Notes: generated by a model not told the origin, from the sequence alone. A stretch of 64,000 nt of DNA from Notolepis coatsorum (GCA_963971535.1 OZ020589.1:87805796-87869795), one strand, 5' to 3'; positions 33,658-44,817 are shown, counted from the stretch's first letter. Program-made: numbers and translations.

Positions 33658-34298
33658 CACCCTCTGTATTAACCCTAATTTATATATTGAAACAATTTGT
33701 ATATTGTTTATCCACCAAGCTGTTCAATAAACTACTGGAAATGGCTCAGCAGCATCTCTACACCTTGACCCTCATTGAGGATGCAAGGATCTATGAATAG
33801 CGTAGCACTCCGGAATTCCAAGTCAGCAGCTTATATTCTTCCAAGATATGTCAATAGCTACTCAGCTTTCTGTGTCTGCTGAATTAAAGGTGTCAAATTA
33901 CCGTACCTCATATTGAACCATAATAAGTTCAACCCGTTAGTGACTGACATCACACATCTGATTCAGATTTCAGGGAAGTACAGAGAAGTCTAGTAGTGTA
34001 ACGGCAATTTTTCCTTTCCAATGTCCTGCTTTCTCTTGCCCGTTACTTCACAGGTATGATAGGGAGTGATCTTACGCAGTAGACACAGCAATGATGGATG
34101 TCCAGTCGTGATTCCAGGTTTAGGGGTGTTTATTGCTGAAGTTGCAGTTGTACATAAAATGTATTGCCAGAGTGGGTTCTGTAGGAATTATATGGTATTC
34201 TATATTTATTTGGTATTTCTTGGCTTCTGGTTGCTGAGCTGCTGAGCTTCTGTTACTGAGCTACTGTTAAGAACGGTGTGCTCCTCACTACCTGTGTC
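33658..34298. other. Unassigned stretch
   Basis: No gene, repeat end or tandem structure recognised between the LINE-A tail and the L2 copy. Confidence 0.4.
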
Positions 34299-34302
34299 CT
34301 AG

Positions 34303-35118
34303 TTGATTACTATCTCCGCAGAACCAAATAACACTACAGCCATACAGTCCATTACAAACTATCTGTTAGCAATAAACAAGTGGATGAACAATAACTTCCT
34401 AAAATTAAACGAAAGCAAGACCGAAATCCTATTGATCGGCCCAAAAGCGAAAAGGGAAGTGCTGTGTGAAAATCTGGGGAGTCTGTCAGCCTATGTAAAG
34501 ACTGAGGTTACAAGCCTATGTGTCATCTTGGACTCAGACCTGACCTTTAAGTCTCATATTAATAAGGCCATGAAAACGTCATTCTTCCACCTAAGAAACA
34601 TAGCGAAAGTAAGACCTTTCGTAAATAAAAAGGATGCAGAGACACTGATTCATGCTTTTGTCTCAAGCCGGCTTGACTATTGTAATGCACTGTTCACTGG
34701 TCTTCCCAAAGCAATCATTGGGAAGCTTCAGCTTATCCAAAACTCTGCAGCTCGATTACTAACTCATACAAAGAGAAGAGAACATATCACTCCAGTCCTA
34801 GCCACTCTGCACTGGCTTCCAATAACTCATAGAATTGATTTTAAGGTCCTTTTCCTGACATATAAAGCTCTTAATGAGCAAGGCCCAAAATACATAGCAA
34901 ATTCCCTAGTTAGTTATCTGCCCTCAAGAACGCTACGGTCATCCACTACAGGTTTACTAGACACACCCAGAAACCAAAAGAGGATAGGAAGTATGGCATT
35001 TGCCAACTATGCCCCAAAACTATGGAACACACTACCAACACACATCAGAAACGCCAGCTCCATACACATTTTTAAAGGAAAATTAAAAACGTACCTATAC
35101 AGTCTAGCTTACAAATAG
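34303..35118 (+). pseudogene. L2 reverse transcriptase C-terminal part, 271 aa
   Basis: Open frame with FLKLNESKTEILLIGPK, VILDSDLTFKSHI, FFHLRNIAKVRPF, AFVSSRLDYCNALFTGLPK, LQLIQNSAARLLTHTKRREH, TPVLATLHWLPI and FKVLFLTYKALNEQGPKYI, all characteristic of L2. Catalytic motifs are upstream of the truncation, so it encodes no active enzyme. The Met shown is internal. Confidence 0.92.
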
Positions 35119-35277
35119 TGTACCATGCCTTAGGGAAAGTGAGTATCTTATTGAAATGTTTTTATTATTGTTTTTATTTTTTATGTATTGATCTTTTACT
35201 GAAATGTTATTTTACTGTACTTTGCCTATTGCCGTACTTTTATTACTGTTGTCTTATTAATGTGATGCTTTATTTTT

Positions 35278-35880
35278 AGTACCCGGAGCTGCTAACTGGC
35301 TAACGTTATGAGAGCTAACGTTGCTACCTGCTGTACCCGGAGCTGCTGGCTAGCTGACGTTATGAGAGCCAACGTTGCTACGTACTGTACAAGTGCATTG
35401 GTTTAGTGCACTTCCTACTTCCGGTTGCTGCTAAACAAGTACAAGTGCATTGGTTTAGTGCACGTTATGAGAGCTAACGTTGCTACCTACTAGATATTGG
35501 TTTAGCATTGGTTTAGTGCACGTTATGAGAGCTAACGTTGCTACCTACTAGTTATTGGTCTAGTGCACTTCCTACTTCCAGTTGCTGCTAAACAAGTACA
35601 AGTGCATTGGTTTAGTGCATTTCCTACTTCCTAACTGGCTAACGTTATGAGACATAACACAAAGACGCTATGGCTTGGATAAGCCTTATGGATCCATAAG
35701 GCTTGGAAAAGCCTTATGGACCCAACTCTTTAGATGAGGGAATGGGTACATACGCACACAATACGCGACCACTAATAAAAACATAACTACACTAACGTTA
35801 TGAGAGCTAACATTGCTACCTACTGTACAAGTGCATTGGTTTAGTGCATTTCCTACTTCCGGTTGCTACTGAACGGACAT
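35278..35880. repeat. Irregular tandem repeats in the L2 3' UTR
   Basis: Multiple copies of AACGTTATGAGAGCTAACGT, TGCTACCTACTGTAC, and GTACAAGTGCATTGGTTTAG with CACTTCCTACTTCCGGTTGC in varied order. AACGTTA is itself palindromic. Confidence 0.8.
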
Positions 35881-36045
35881 GTTTGTGCGGACCTGTTCTC
35901 CCAAACTGGTTACGGTATTATTATTATTTTTTTTAAACATTGATCTTAACTGATCACTGTGACTTTATTGCTTTTATCGTTATATATGCCTATGTTTGTG
36001 TACAGCACTTTGAGCTACATGACATGTATGAAAGGTGCTTTATAA

Positions 36046-36177
<132 letters not shown>

Positions 36178-36298
36178 GCACCTGTGACCCTAAATACCTA
36201 ACCAGTGCTGTCAAATCTAAAACCCGCCACCAGGTGTCCAATAATAATATTACAAATAATAAAATAATATGCCACCATCATAATGGCTCCTACAAGTA

Positions 36299-36401
<103 letters not shown>

Positions 36402-36896
36402 TCATTTAATTTATATAGCGCTTCTCAATGACCCGAAGTTGCTGACAATAGTCGGGAGCAAAGTAAAAACAAAGAAACAAAAACAAAGAAACAAAAACAA
36501 AAGGAACATGAGACCATGGGGGGAACAGGGAAGACAGCATGATAGCACAAAAAGACAGGAGACAGACATCAATCAGGTTGGAGGGGGGGGGGGGGGGGGG
36601 TTTATGGGTGGGGGGGGGGGGGGGGTTGAAGGCAAGGGAGAACAGGTGGGTTTTGAGGCGAGCTTTGAAGGTGGAGAGTGTAGGGGAGTCTCTGATGGAC
36701 TGAGGGAGGGAGTTCCAGAGTCGGGGTGCAGTGCGAGAGAAGGCCCGATCACCAAAGTTTTTGAGTTTGGATGTCGGGACAGTGAGGGAGGCAGTGGAGG
36801 AGGACCGGAGGGAACGGGTGGGGCGGTAGGGAAGAAGGAGACCAGTCAGGTAGGGGGGAGGCCAGGCTGTGAAGGGCTTTGAAGGTGAGGAGTAGT

Positions 36897-38204
36897 TGTA
36901 ACTGAGGGGTTACAATACCCTGACTGTATTAAAGATTGTGATATATTAAACCACTACTAGTTATGTACTTTAATTACTGGCCATACAGTACATGAATATA
37001 TATGGTGAACACCCACACAAGAATACGGCATTGACACATAAAGTTCTATTGGAGGGTTATTTATTATTATTAAGCAACGTTAGGTTACAGATTGAGAATT
37101 AGGCTCGCGCTTGTATGGCGAAGAACACACGTAAAGTCAGTCAAGAGCATAAGTCAATGAGAATAGTATGAATACTATGATGGGTCTAAGCTGACGCCAC
37201 CTGTGGTATAGCAATTATATGGGCCACACCGGTACCAGCTGGAGACACTGGGGGGTTCCCTCCGGGGTGTAAGGCCGGTAGGGGTAGAGGAATGTTCGGG
37301 TACAAAGTCTGGGTCAACGAGGAATAACGAGGCTCCAGATACAGGAGCCGGTGCATGTACTCCCTTGATCAGCAGACAAAGCAACAGTTGTAATCCAGTA
37401 TGCTCGACAGCATTGACGACAGCCAGCCAGCCCCTTCCAAGAGGCGGGCCCGAGTGATGATCCTCACGGGGGTAAATCCCAAACGACAGTGGGATCAACG
37501 GTTCTCTTCTACAGTGGTCACGGTCCCAAAGCAATATAATCCAACCAGAAATGGTTCTGCAATCGCCGGTGTAGATTCTCCGGTGTACATATCCAACGGT
37601 TCTCGCCTAGGACTCCTCTGGTGTGGGCACGGATTTAGGCCGCACAGCCTGGATAAGTGCACTAGCTAAATACACAACGAACCGGTGGTAATGCTGGTCA
37701 CTGAAGAACTGTAGCCGCACGATACACTATAAATGATCGACTATTACTTCACATTAGATTAAGTCGAACTCAACGTTACTGCGTTAAACTCTGACACTTT
37801 AGCATTCTATTCGCACGCGGTTCTCAATGCTCTATTTAGATGCAAGGTTGCTCACTTCACTGCACGTTGACTCGTGGTGAATGGTTTACTAGTAATGAAC
37901 GAAGTGCTGCTGTTTACACCTGCGCCGTATTTATACATAAGGTGAATATCTAGTCCCAACCTGGTCACTTTGGTCCTGAATCACTACACTGCCAAAGGCA
38001 TGTTCTAACATGCCCCAAACTCACCCATTGCACCTGTCTGAGTACGAGACTGCCTGGAGCCTGGGGGCACTGTCCAATAGGAGAGCGAATATTACTCTGG
38101 TTTGTACACAGGTAAAGGGATATTCCGTGTATATATACAAATAATATACAAGGTATATCAAACGATACATATATATATTCAGTTTAATCTGACCCTTTGC
38201 AACA
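36897..38204 (-). mobile_element. Solo BEL LTR
   Basis: Same ends as the BEL LTRs (TGTAACTGAGG, TTTGCAACA on plus) and a 5-bp duplication gtagt (36892-36896, 38205-38209). It is nearly identical to the full element's LTRs over the first 980 bp. It then differs strongly at about 37880-37905 and 37967-38066 before matching again. Formed by LTR-LTR recombination of a sister element, by the usual mechanism. Confidence 0.95.
37996..38015 (-). promoter_or_regulatory. p53-family-like response element in solo BEL LTR
   Basis: AGGCATGTTC TAACATGCCC matches the p53-family consensus at 19 of 20 positions (first decamer perfect). It lies within the block that otherwise differs from the other LTRs, at the same offset upstream of the TATA box. 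Confidence 0.5.
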
Positions 38205-38209
38205 GTAGT

Positions 38210-39065
38210 GTTTTAAAGTTTATGCAGTGTTTGATCGGGAGCCAGTGGAGAGAGTGGAGGACAGGAGTGATGTGTTCACGGGACCGGGTGTTAGTGAGGA
38301 GGCGGGCGGCTGAGTTTTGGACCATTTGCAGTTTATGGAGGGAGCGGGAGGTGATGCCAGTGAGGAGGGAGTTGCAATAGTCCAGGCGGGAGGAGATGAA
38401 GGCGTGTATGAGGGATTCAGCAGCAGGGGGGAGAGGCAGTGACAGATTTTTGCAATGTTGCGGAGGTGATAGTATGATATTTTTACGATGGAGCGGACGT
38501 GGGGGTCAAATGAGAGGGTGGGGTCAAGGAGGACACCAAGGTTTCGGACTAGGGGGGAGGGGGTGATGGTGGAGTCATTGATGGTGAGTGTGATGGGTCC
38601 GGATCTGGTGAGGGTGGTTTTGGTGCCAATAATGAGAAGTTCCGTCTTGTCACTGTACAATTTGAGGAAGTTGTGAGTCATCCAGGTTTGGAGTTTGGTA
38701 ATGCAGGATTCGATGTGACTGAGGGGTGGGCTGTGGGGGGATTGTGTACTGATGTAGATTTGGGTGTCATCAGCGTAGCAGTGGAAGTTGAGGTTGTATT
38801 TACGGATGATGTGGCCAAGGGGGAGAATGTAGCAGATGAAGAGCAGGGGGCCAAGGACTGAGCCTTGGGGGACCCCCTGTGTGACTGGGGAGGGGGAAGA
38901 GGTGTGGCCGGAGAGGGAGATGAATTGGTGTCTGTCTGTGAGGTAGGAGGAGAACCAGCCAAGTGCTGTGCCCTCAACACCCAGTTGGTGCAGCCTTTGG
39001 AGGAGGATGGAGTGACACACTGTGTCAAAGGCTGCACTGAGATCGAGTAGGATCAGGATGTTGAG
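38210..39065 (-). pseudogene. L2-like reverse transcriptase, middle and C-part
   Basis: Contains LDLSAAFDTVCH (motif A), TQGVPQGSVLGPLLF, the catalytic YADD (HCYADDTQIYIS), FLKLYSDKTELLIIG, NLGVLLDPTLSFDPHV and YYHLRNIAKI. The frame then shifts (about 38400-38430) into low-complexity S/P-rich residues. Separated from the N-part at 39766-39960 by the 39.1-39.8 kb insertion. Confidence 0.9.
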
Positions 39066-39089
39066 GGCACCGGAATCAGCGGAGATGAT

Positions 39090-39516
39090 TTCGTATCATC
39101 CAATTCAACCCTCCCCTGTCACGAACGCTGTTTCTTGCCTCCCACAAGCCGGCTGCAATGTGGACTAAGTCATACATAGCACAAGTCCCCTCCGGTACTT
39201 GAGGTAACAGCAGTCGCATCTTTTCACCTGCGCAGCTCAATCTCTCAGTGGCGAGGAGTAACGCGTGGGAGGCTCACGCTGCCCCCGACACTTCCTGATT
39301 CTACTGCGCAGGCGCACCAACCGACCTGTAGGAGTCGCTGTCCACAACGCCCGATCCCCACCCATCAGTTTCCCACCCCCTAATACGGCCAATGTGTATT
39401 AGTATGGACGGCCAGCTAAACTGAAAGCAATGTGGAGCGCTGGGCTCGAACAGGCAAGCCCAGAGTCTCCGTCATTCGTGGCGAGCGCCTTGCCCACTAC
39501 GCCACGTAGCCGCCCC
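39090..39516 (-). mobile_element. SINE S1 fragment
   Basis: Near-identical to the head and body of the 6226-6706 SINE, including GGCTCGAACAGGCAAGCCC (B box complement), but lacking the 3' A-rich module. No duplication seen, so it probably arrived with the surrounding patch. Confidence 0.85.
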
Positions 39517-39541
39517 AATACAAACAATTGTTAAGGGGCCC
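39517..39541 (-). mobile_element. LINE-A terminal scrap
   Basis: AATACAAACAATTGTTAAGG matches the inverted LINE-A end also seen at 50880-50900. Confidence 0.5.
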
Positions 39542-39775
39542 AGGGGGTGTAGACTGTTGTAGTTTGGTCAAATCAAGCAAATTTACATCATGCTCCAAAA
39601 AAAATAAAAGAAATCTGCCGAGCGATGTGGAGTGGGGACCGGGGAGCGCTCGATTCAAGGTGAGCGGTGAGCGAGCGACTTGGGGGCGGGGTCAACATGA
39701 GCGATTAGCAGAGCGGAACAAGCCGTCTAGAGCGAAGAGCGGATTTCTCGCCTGCGCCAATCCGCTCACGGGCCC
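39542..39775. other. Unassigned segment within L2
   Basis: GAGCGGTGAGCGAGCGACTT-type GAGCG-rich sequence; starts CCAGGGGGTG and ends GGGCCCTGG, reminiscent of hAT termini. No duplication verified. Confidence 0.35.
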
Positions 39776-39960
39776 TGGTCGAGAGTGGGTTTTTTGAGGA
39801 CAGGGGTGACAGCGGCGAGTTTATAGGGGGAGGGGACGTGGCCTAGGGATAGTGACTGGTTGAAAAGGGCGGTGAGGTGGGGGATGAGAGCAGGGAGGCA
39901 GGATTTGGTGAGAGTAGTGGGGAGGGGGTCAAGGGAGCAGGTAGTGGTCTTGGAGGTGGT
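39766..39960 (-). pseudogene. L2-like reverse transcriptase N-terminal fragment
   Basis: Reads SLDPLPTTLTKSCLPALIPH, FNQSLSLGHVPSPYKLAAV and TPVLKKPTLD, the region just upstream of the RT palm in L2. Its reading frame runs accidentally on into the 33-bp minisatellite upstream. Confidence 0.88.
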
Positions 39961-40039
39961 CATGAGGTCCATGATGAAGGAGGAGTCGTAGTCAAAGTCA
40001 TGCCTCCAAGATTTAACCATTATATTTTTTTGAGTGGCA

Positions 40040-40305
40040 GGGTTTCCCCTGGTGTACTCTCTAATCACTAACTGGTTTCCACTGGTGTACTCTCTAATCA
40101 CTAACTGGTTTCCACTGGTGTACTCTCTAATCACTAACTGGTTTCCCCTGGTGTACTCTCTAATCACTAACTGGTTTCCACTGGTGTACTCTCTAATCAC
40201 TAACTGGTTTCCACTGGTGTACTCTCTAATCACTAACTGGTTTCCACTGGTGTACTCTCTAATCACTAACTGGTTTCCCCTGGTGTACTCTCTAATCACT
40301 CCCAG
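40040..40305. repeat. 33-bp minisatellite, eight units
   Basis: Unit CTGGTGTACTCTCTAATCAC plus TAACTGGTTTCC(A/C)... repeated eight times with almost no divergence, variants confined to CCACTGG versus CCCCTGG. The period is divisible by three, so the minus strand gives a spurious 11-residue repeat protein. Confidence 0.97.
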
Positions 40306-40424
40306 GCGATAGATCTGTAATGGCTTTGTATATTATATCTATCATAACTGATCCTAGTTCATACACCGGTAACACTCTTACTAATGAATGGCATTTAACA
40401 AGCGAGTCTTAGAGTTATTTCTAA
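40306..40424. other. Short unassigned spacer
   Basis: Nothing recognised. Confidence 0.4.
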
Positions 40425-40673
40425 ATGGCTGCATTAATATAACAGCTTTTATCCAAAGCGCTTTACAATTTGTTCCTCAGATTTTACCCATTCACTCACA
40501 CATTCACAGCGGAGGCAACCATGCAAGGTGCCGACCTGCTCATCGGGAGCAATTAGGGGTTAAGTGTCTTGCTCAAGGACACTTTGACAAGCTGCCCGGG
40601 AGGAGCGGGAATCGAACCGGGAACCTCTGGATTACCAGACGACTGCTCTACCTCCCAAGCCACTTTCGCCCCC
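40425..40673 (-). mobile_element. tRNA-derived SINE S2
   Basis: On the minus strand, a tRNA-like head with A box TGGCTTGGGAGGTAGAGC and B box GGTTCGATTCCC, then a body TGTCCTTGAGCAAGACACTT and the shared fish tail AAGCGCTTTGGATAAAAGC. An 8-bp match, atttctaa, flanks it (40417-40424, 40674-40681). Confidence 0.85.
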
Positions 40674-40681
40674 ATTTCTAA

Positions 40682-41042
40682 GGGTCACTCATACATATTG
40701 GCGTTACACGAAAAGGAAAAATATCCAGGGCAGGTTTCATTACTCGAAAGCCAAGTAAATGTCACATTTTGACCCTTTCCAATGTGACGCCGGAGTCGGT
40801 GAAAATGCAATAATGTCTTTAAAATGTCATTGATGAAAACCAGAGTGCTTCCGCAGAGAGCTGGACACTGGAACGAGACCTATTGTTGATGCAGCTACTT
40901 GTATTACATTTGTGGAACAAATCTTTAATGTGCAATTCACACTGTTGCCAGTTGTAAACAGTGTCTGTCCCCACAGAATTAGATAGAACATATAAAAGCT
41001 GTTTTGACTTTTTGCTGTGAATTGTTTGCACATAGTCTGGTT
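40682..41042. other. Unassigned stretch
   Basis: No convincing gene; the short reading frames have no recognisable motif. Confidence 0.4.
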
Positions 41043-41112
41043 TGATTTTGATTTTATTACGGATCCCCATTAGCTGGTGCCATGGCAACCAGTCTTCCTG
41101 GGGTAGTTAGAG
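41043..41112 (-). mobile_element. LINE tail fragment
   Basis: GATTTTATTACGGATCCCC then ATTAGCTG is a common fish LINE 3' terminus in complement. Confidence 0.6.
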
Positions 41113-41400
41113 GTAGTTCAAGTTCAAGTTCTTTATTAGTCAAATACATTGCAGGGGGCATTGCAGGTGATGCAATTCTTGTGTTTCGAGCTCAGACTCA
41201 ATGGTGCACAATTAAGAAACATCAATGAATACAAGAATGGTAACAAACAATAGGTAGTAGTAGTAACATCAAAATAAAATGTAAAATTACGTAAGATAAA
41301 ATAGTCAATTATTTACAGAAAGTGTCTTGCGTGTAGTGTATGTGCATGATAAGGTGCAGTGCAGGGTGTGTGTGTGTGTCCAATAACAATAAGTAGTAGT
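41113..41400 (-). mobile_element. LINE tail fragment, Rex1-like
   Basis: AGTTCAAGTTCAAGTTCTTT complements a (TTGAAC)n-type tail, followed by UTR-like sequence similar in style to LINE-B/B2 tails. It ends in GTAGTA repeats. Confidence 0.55.
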
Positions 41401-42229
41401 AGTAGTAGTACGATAAATTAAATTAAATATCAAAATGAATACTACAGTATCCAAAGGAGTTTCTGATCATTAGTTTATGAAATTGGCGCTATAGCTTGCC
41501 TTAGGAGGAAAGGGGTCCTTGGAAATCGTGTACCAGGCGTATTTCCTGTCCATAAATCTTTTATTCAACTTCAGCCCTGATCATAACAATTTGTTTTTTA
41601 TTTTTTGTAATGTCAGATAAAAAATGAAATACTCCCACTTTTCTGAAAAGAGTTGTTAAATCTGACATTACAAAAAATCCATCAAAATCTGTGTTGTTGT
41701 TAATCATTGACACATGCCTAGCCTGTAATAACCCCCCCCAGAAAAATGTACTTTGCATTTGATATATTGAAAATATTTTACTTTTTGTGTGTTTTTTTAA
41801 CAATAATTTGTGATGCCATCACACAAACTGGCATTTAAAGGGTTACAATTCGAAAATGTATTGAATATGTTTTTTTTTTTTTTTTACTATAATTTGTGAT
41901 GCCCATCACAAACACTGGAATTTAAAGGGTAAAGATTTAAAAATTCCTGCACCAGAATGCAGGAAATTAAGTCTTTGTAACTAAATAGAGTGAGAGAGAG
42001 AGAATTAAGTACATTTGCTGAAATACAGTTGTTCTTAATTTTCTCACTTGCTATGTGAGAATGTTAGTTATGTTCTCAATGCCCCCTTGCATTGTATGAG
42101 TTGTGTGGAAGAGTTTGCTAGTTCTAGTGCTACCCCTTTGTACATTGTGGCTGTGTCTGACAAAAGTTAACAATAAATAATGGTATTAGGAATACATTTG
42201 CCTCCTGCGTGAACTGTGCATAGCTGAAT
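41401..42229. repeat. Unassigned stretch with an inverted and a direct repeat
   Basis: Perfect 18-bp inverted repeat TTTTTTGTAATGTCAGAT (41601-41618 against 41660-41677). A direct repeat of about 45 bp, ATAATTTGTGATGCC plus ATTTAAAGGGT (about 41800-41845 and 41888-41930). No gene recognised. Confidence 0.6.
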
Positions 42230-42320
42230 AGACTGTATTTTAACGTCGGTCATATGGTGGTACTTGGAGAGCCAGCTACGTTCTCAGGTGGTACTTGGTG
42301 TAAAAAGTTTGAGAACCACT
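42230..42320. mobile_element. hAT terminal fragment
   Basis: Ends AAAAAGTTTGAGAACCACTG, the complement of the well-known hAT terminus CAGTGGTTCTCAAACTTTTT. The other end is not in view. A SINE lies immediately beyond. Confidence 0.7.
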
Positions 42321-42339
42321 GGTCTATACAAACGATCTT

Positions 42340-42803
42340 TTTTTTTTATCCACTTTTTCTTCTCCTGTTTTTCTCTGATTTTCTCCCATCCCAATTTAGT
42401 CGTTATGCCAATTCCCCCCTCCCCTTCCTGGTCGTTGCTCGCATGTGCCCCCCACTGGTCGGTCTAGGGAGTCCTGAAGTCTATCGGATTCTGCCTCCGT
42501 CACATAGGAGACAGCCTCTTTTCACCTGCCAGCACGGACTCTCATTGGTGAAGTGTAACGCGTGGGAGGTCACACTACCTTCACCATATCCCTTCTTTGC
42601 TGTGCAGGCGCCCTGACCGACCTGTAGGAGTCGCTGTTTACAACGACCAGAATACCAACCCACCGGCTTCCCTCCCGCTGACTCTGCCAATTGAGTCAGT
42701 ATGATGGCCGGCCAAGCCGGAGGCAACGCTGACAGCCGGATTCGATACCGGTGTCTCTTGCGTTGGTGACGAGCGCTTAGACCGCTGCGCCACCCAGCCG
42801 CCC
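42340..42803 (-). mobile_element. tRNA-derived SINE S1, full length (464 bp)
   Basis: Head on the minus strand: A box region TGGCGCAGCGGTCTAAGCGC, B box GGTATCGAATCC. Body as in 6226-6706; 3' module GAGAAGAAAAAGTGGATAAA. A perfect 17-bp duplication, tctatacaaacgatctt, flanks it (42323-42339, 42804-42820). Confidence 0.93.
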
Positions 42804-42820
42804 TCTATACAAACGATCTT

Positions 42821-43364
42821 CAAGCTAACTGCATGTCAATCTAAGGAGGTTGGACTTGTTACAACTTTATGAAAACTGAAAGTGAAACTTAACATGGATG
42901 GATTATAAACATTGGAAGAGTAATATAAATTGTGAACATTTATGTAAAAACATGTATTTGGGTGGAAATGTGAATACTGTACCTGTAATAATACAAACCA
43001 CCCCAAACAAAGTCCAATGCAACTGGTTAATGACGACTTGAAGCGTGCTTTCCTCCTCTATTTCTTAATTTTAATCTTTATTATTATTATTATTTTTTTT
43101 TTTTTTTTAAAGACTTTATTTATATTTTCAGTTTATAAATGCACAGTAAAGTAAAGTACAGTATAACCCCCCCACCACCCATCCCAAGGCCATACAAAAA
43201 AATATATATTATATACATACAAAAAGGCGGAAATAATAATAAATAAATAATACATTAAATATATTCTGAATCGATATTCATTTGAATTAGCGATTATCGA
43301 TTCATAAAATCCCAAGATCGATCTTAAAAAAAAGAAATAATAAAAATTATAATATATATATTTT
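42821..43364. other. Mostly unassigned, with MITE-like patch
   Basis: Around 43265-43322 GAATCGATATTC and GATTATCGATTC motifs resemble the subterminal sequence of a hAT MITE. Otherwise AT-rich with nothing recognised. Confidence 0.4.
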
Positions 43365-43440
43365 TTCATCCCCCAATTTAGTTGTTATGCCAATTCCCTT
43401 CCTGGTCGCTGCGTGCATTGCCCCACTGTCTGGGGAGGGT
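43365..43440 (-). mobile_element. SINE S1 3' fragment
   Basis: CCCCCAATTTAGTTGTTATGCC then CCTTCCTGGTCG matches the 3' body of S1. Truncated where CAGGGGTCGGCAA, a hAT-like end, starts at 43447. Confidence 0.6.
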
Positions 43441-43607
43441 GTAGACCAGGGGTCGGCAATTCAGTTTGGCCTCGGGATAGGCATTTTCCATTGGTTCTCC
43501 CAGCCCACGTGACCATTTCTAGCATTTCCATTGGCTATAGTGACAGACATAGATAATGATTCTGGAAATACAACAAATCTACGAAACTGAGACATCACCC
43601 AGACGTG

Positions 43608-43984
43608 TGTGGGATATTGTGGATATCCTGAAGAAAGTTCTCAGTCAACCGAGGTCCAGTTAATAACAAGGGATATTGTGGATATCCTGAAGAAAGTTCT
43701 CAGTCAACTGAGGTCCAGTTAATAACAAGGTTTATTAACCAGACAGATAGAAATATACACATAGTATTTAGAGAGAATGGCTCTCGCCCTAGGTGATCAG
43801 CTGAAATGGCCCAGGTAGAGACCCTGAATGCTGTCGGGAGGAGCCCTATATAGTGGAACGGGGGAGGAGGGGGTCCCATTTGATAGGTCAAATGGGTGGG
43901 CGGGGGAACACAGGATAGGGGACAAAGGGGAGGGGAGGGGGATTTCTTTACATGAGAGTTGGGGAATCAATATATTATTCCACA
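43608..43984 (-). mobile_element. Solo LTR, 377 bp
   Basis: Bounded by TGTGG and CCACA, with 4-bp duplication cgtg (43604-43607, 43985-43988). On the minus strand a TATA box (CACTATATAGGGC, near 43850) precedes an AATAAA (43731-43736) at LTR-like spacing. A 60-bp segment (GATATTGTGGATATCCTGAA) is tandemly duplicated at 43611-43730. Superfamily not determined. Confidence 0.75.
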
Positions 43985-43988
43985 CGTG

Positions 43989-44239
43989 ACATATGCCAAA
44001 GCCAATGTTCCAATAAAAAGTACATTCATGTAACTGCTTGAGAGTAAATTCTTAATGTAAACATTGATATTTTTAACAATGCAACATGTTAGGGTTCCTT
44101 GAACCATTAAAATTGTATAGCATTGAATTGAATTTAATCAATTTCTGTTATTGTCCTGTGAGTTATTGTTGATTATTACTGTTACTGTATTGTTTGTCTT
44201 GTTTCATGTAAAAAAAGAGAAAATAAAAAACATTTGTTC
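43989..44239. other. Unassigned stretch
   Basis: No coding sequence recognised; the A-rich end (44212-44248) could be a retroelement tail. Confidence 0.35.
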
Positions 44240-44356
44240 AAAAAAAAAGAATCGAATTTAATCGGAAATCGAATTGATTCTGGACCTTGTGAATCGGAAT
44301 CGGATTGAATCGGAAATCGAATCGATTCGGGAAATCAGTGGCGATACCCCGCCCTA
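44240..44356. mobile_element. hAT-MITE-like fragment
   Basis: Repeated GAATCGGAAT/AATCGAATCGATTC motifs ending GATACCCCGCCCTA, complement of a TAGGGCGGGGTATC terminus. Confidence 0.5.
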
Positions 44357-44817
44357 GTTATATAGTTGTCGGAAATTACTGTACATTGTTTGGCAATGTA
44401 TAGGAACATTCTACAGCATTATATATCCTTGCATTCAACTGGCTACTGAATAGGTATGTAATGAATGATGTCACATGAGGGATATATGCTTCTGACAAAT
44501 TCTGGTTTTAACATACAGTCTCTGTCTCTGGAGCTACTCTGGTTGTATCTCACCTTCTCTAATGGAATCATAGAAAGCAGTTTGTAAACGAGGGAGGTTT
44601 CGCTGACATTGCAGAAGAATTAGCCTCCGGGTTAAACCCACCTCTATTTCTTACCTCCTTCAAGGAGGTTATGTTCTCACCCGCATTCATCTGTCTGTCT
44701 GAACAAGATATCTCGAGAACATGCTGTGAACATTCATAACCCAACTCAAGAAACCATGATATTTCCTCTAGCGCCACCACCAGGCCAAACCATGGCAATG
44801 TATAGACCTGTTTGCTG
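44357..44817. other. Unassigned stretch
   Basis: No gene or repeat end recognised. Confidence 0.4.

Larger units (their letters stand above)
36402..40030 (-). mobile_element. L2-like LINE, minus strand, with nested insertions
   Basis: The 3' end is at ATTCATTTAATTTATATAGC then GCTTCTCAATGACCC, a common fish L2 terminus. A UTR with two G-runs (36583-36600, 36610-36625) leads to RT coding sequence. It is interrupted by a solo BEL LTR (36897-38204) and a patch at about 39090-39775 holding a SINE fragment, a LINE-A fragment and another repeat. Confidence 0.85.

Noticed and set aside
39766..40299. 177-residue protein
   Set aside because: Fusion of an L2 RT fragment with the 33-bp minisatellite frame; no start signal specific to it.
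40040..40305. Regular 33-bp repeats resembling a CRISPR array, and the 11-residue repeat protein on the minus strand
   Set aside because: Units are contiguous with no unique spacers in a vertebrate context; the reading frame exists only because 33 is divisible by three.
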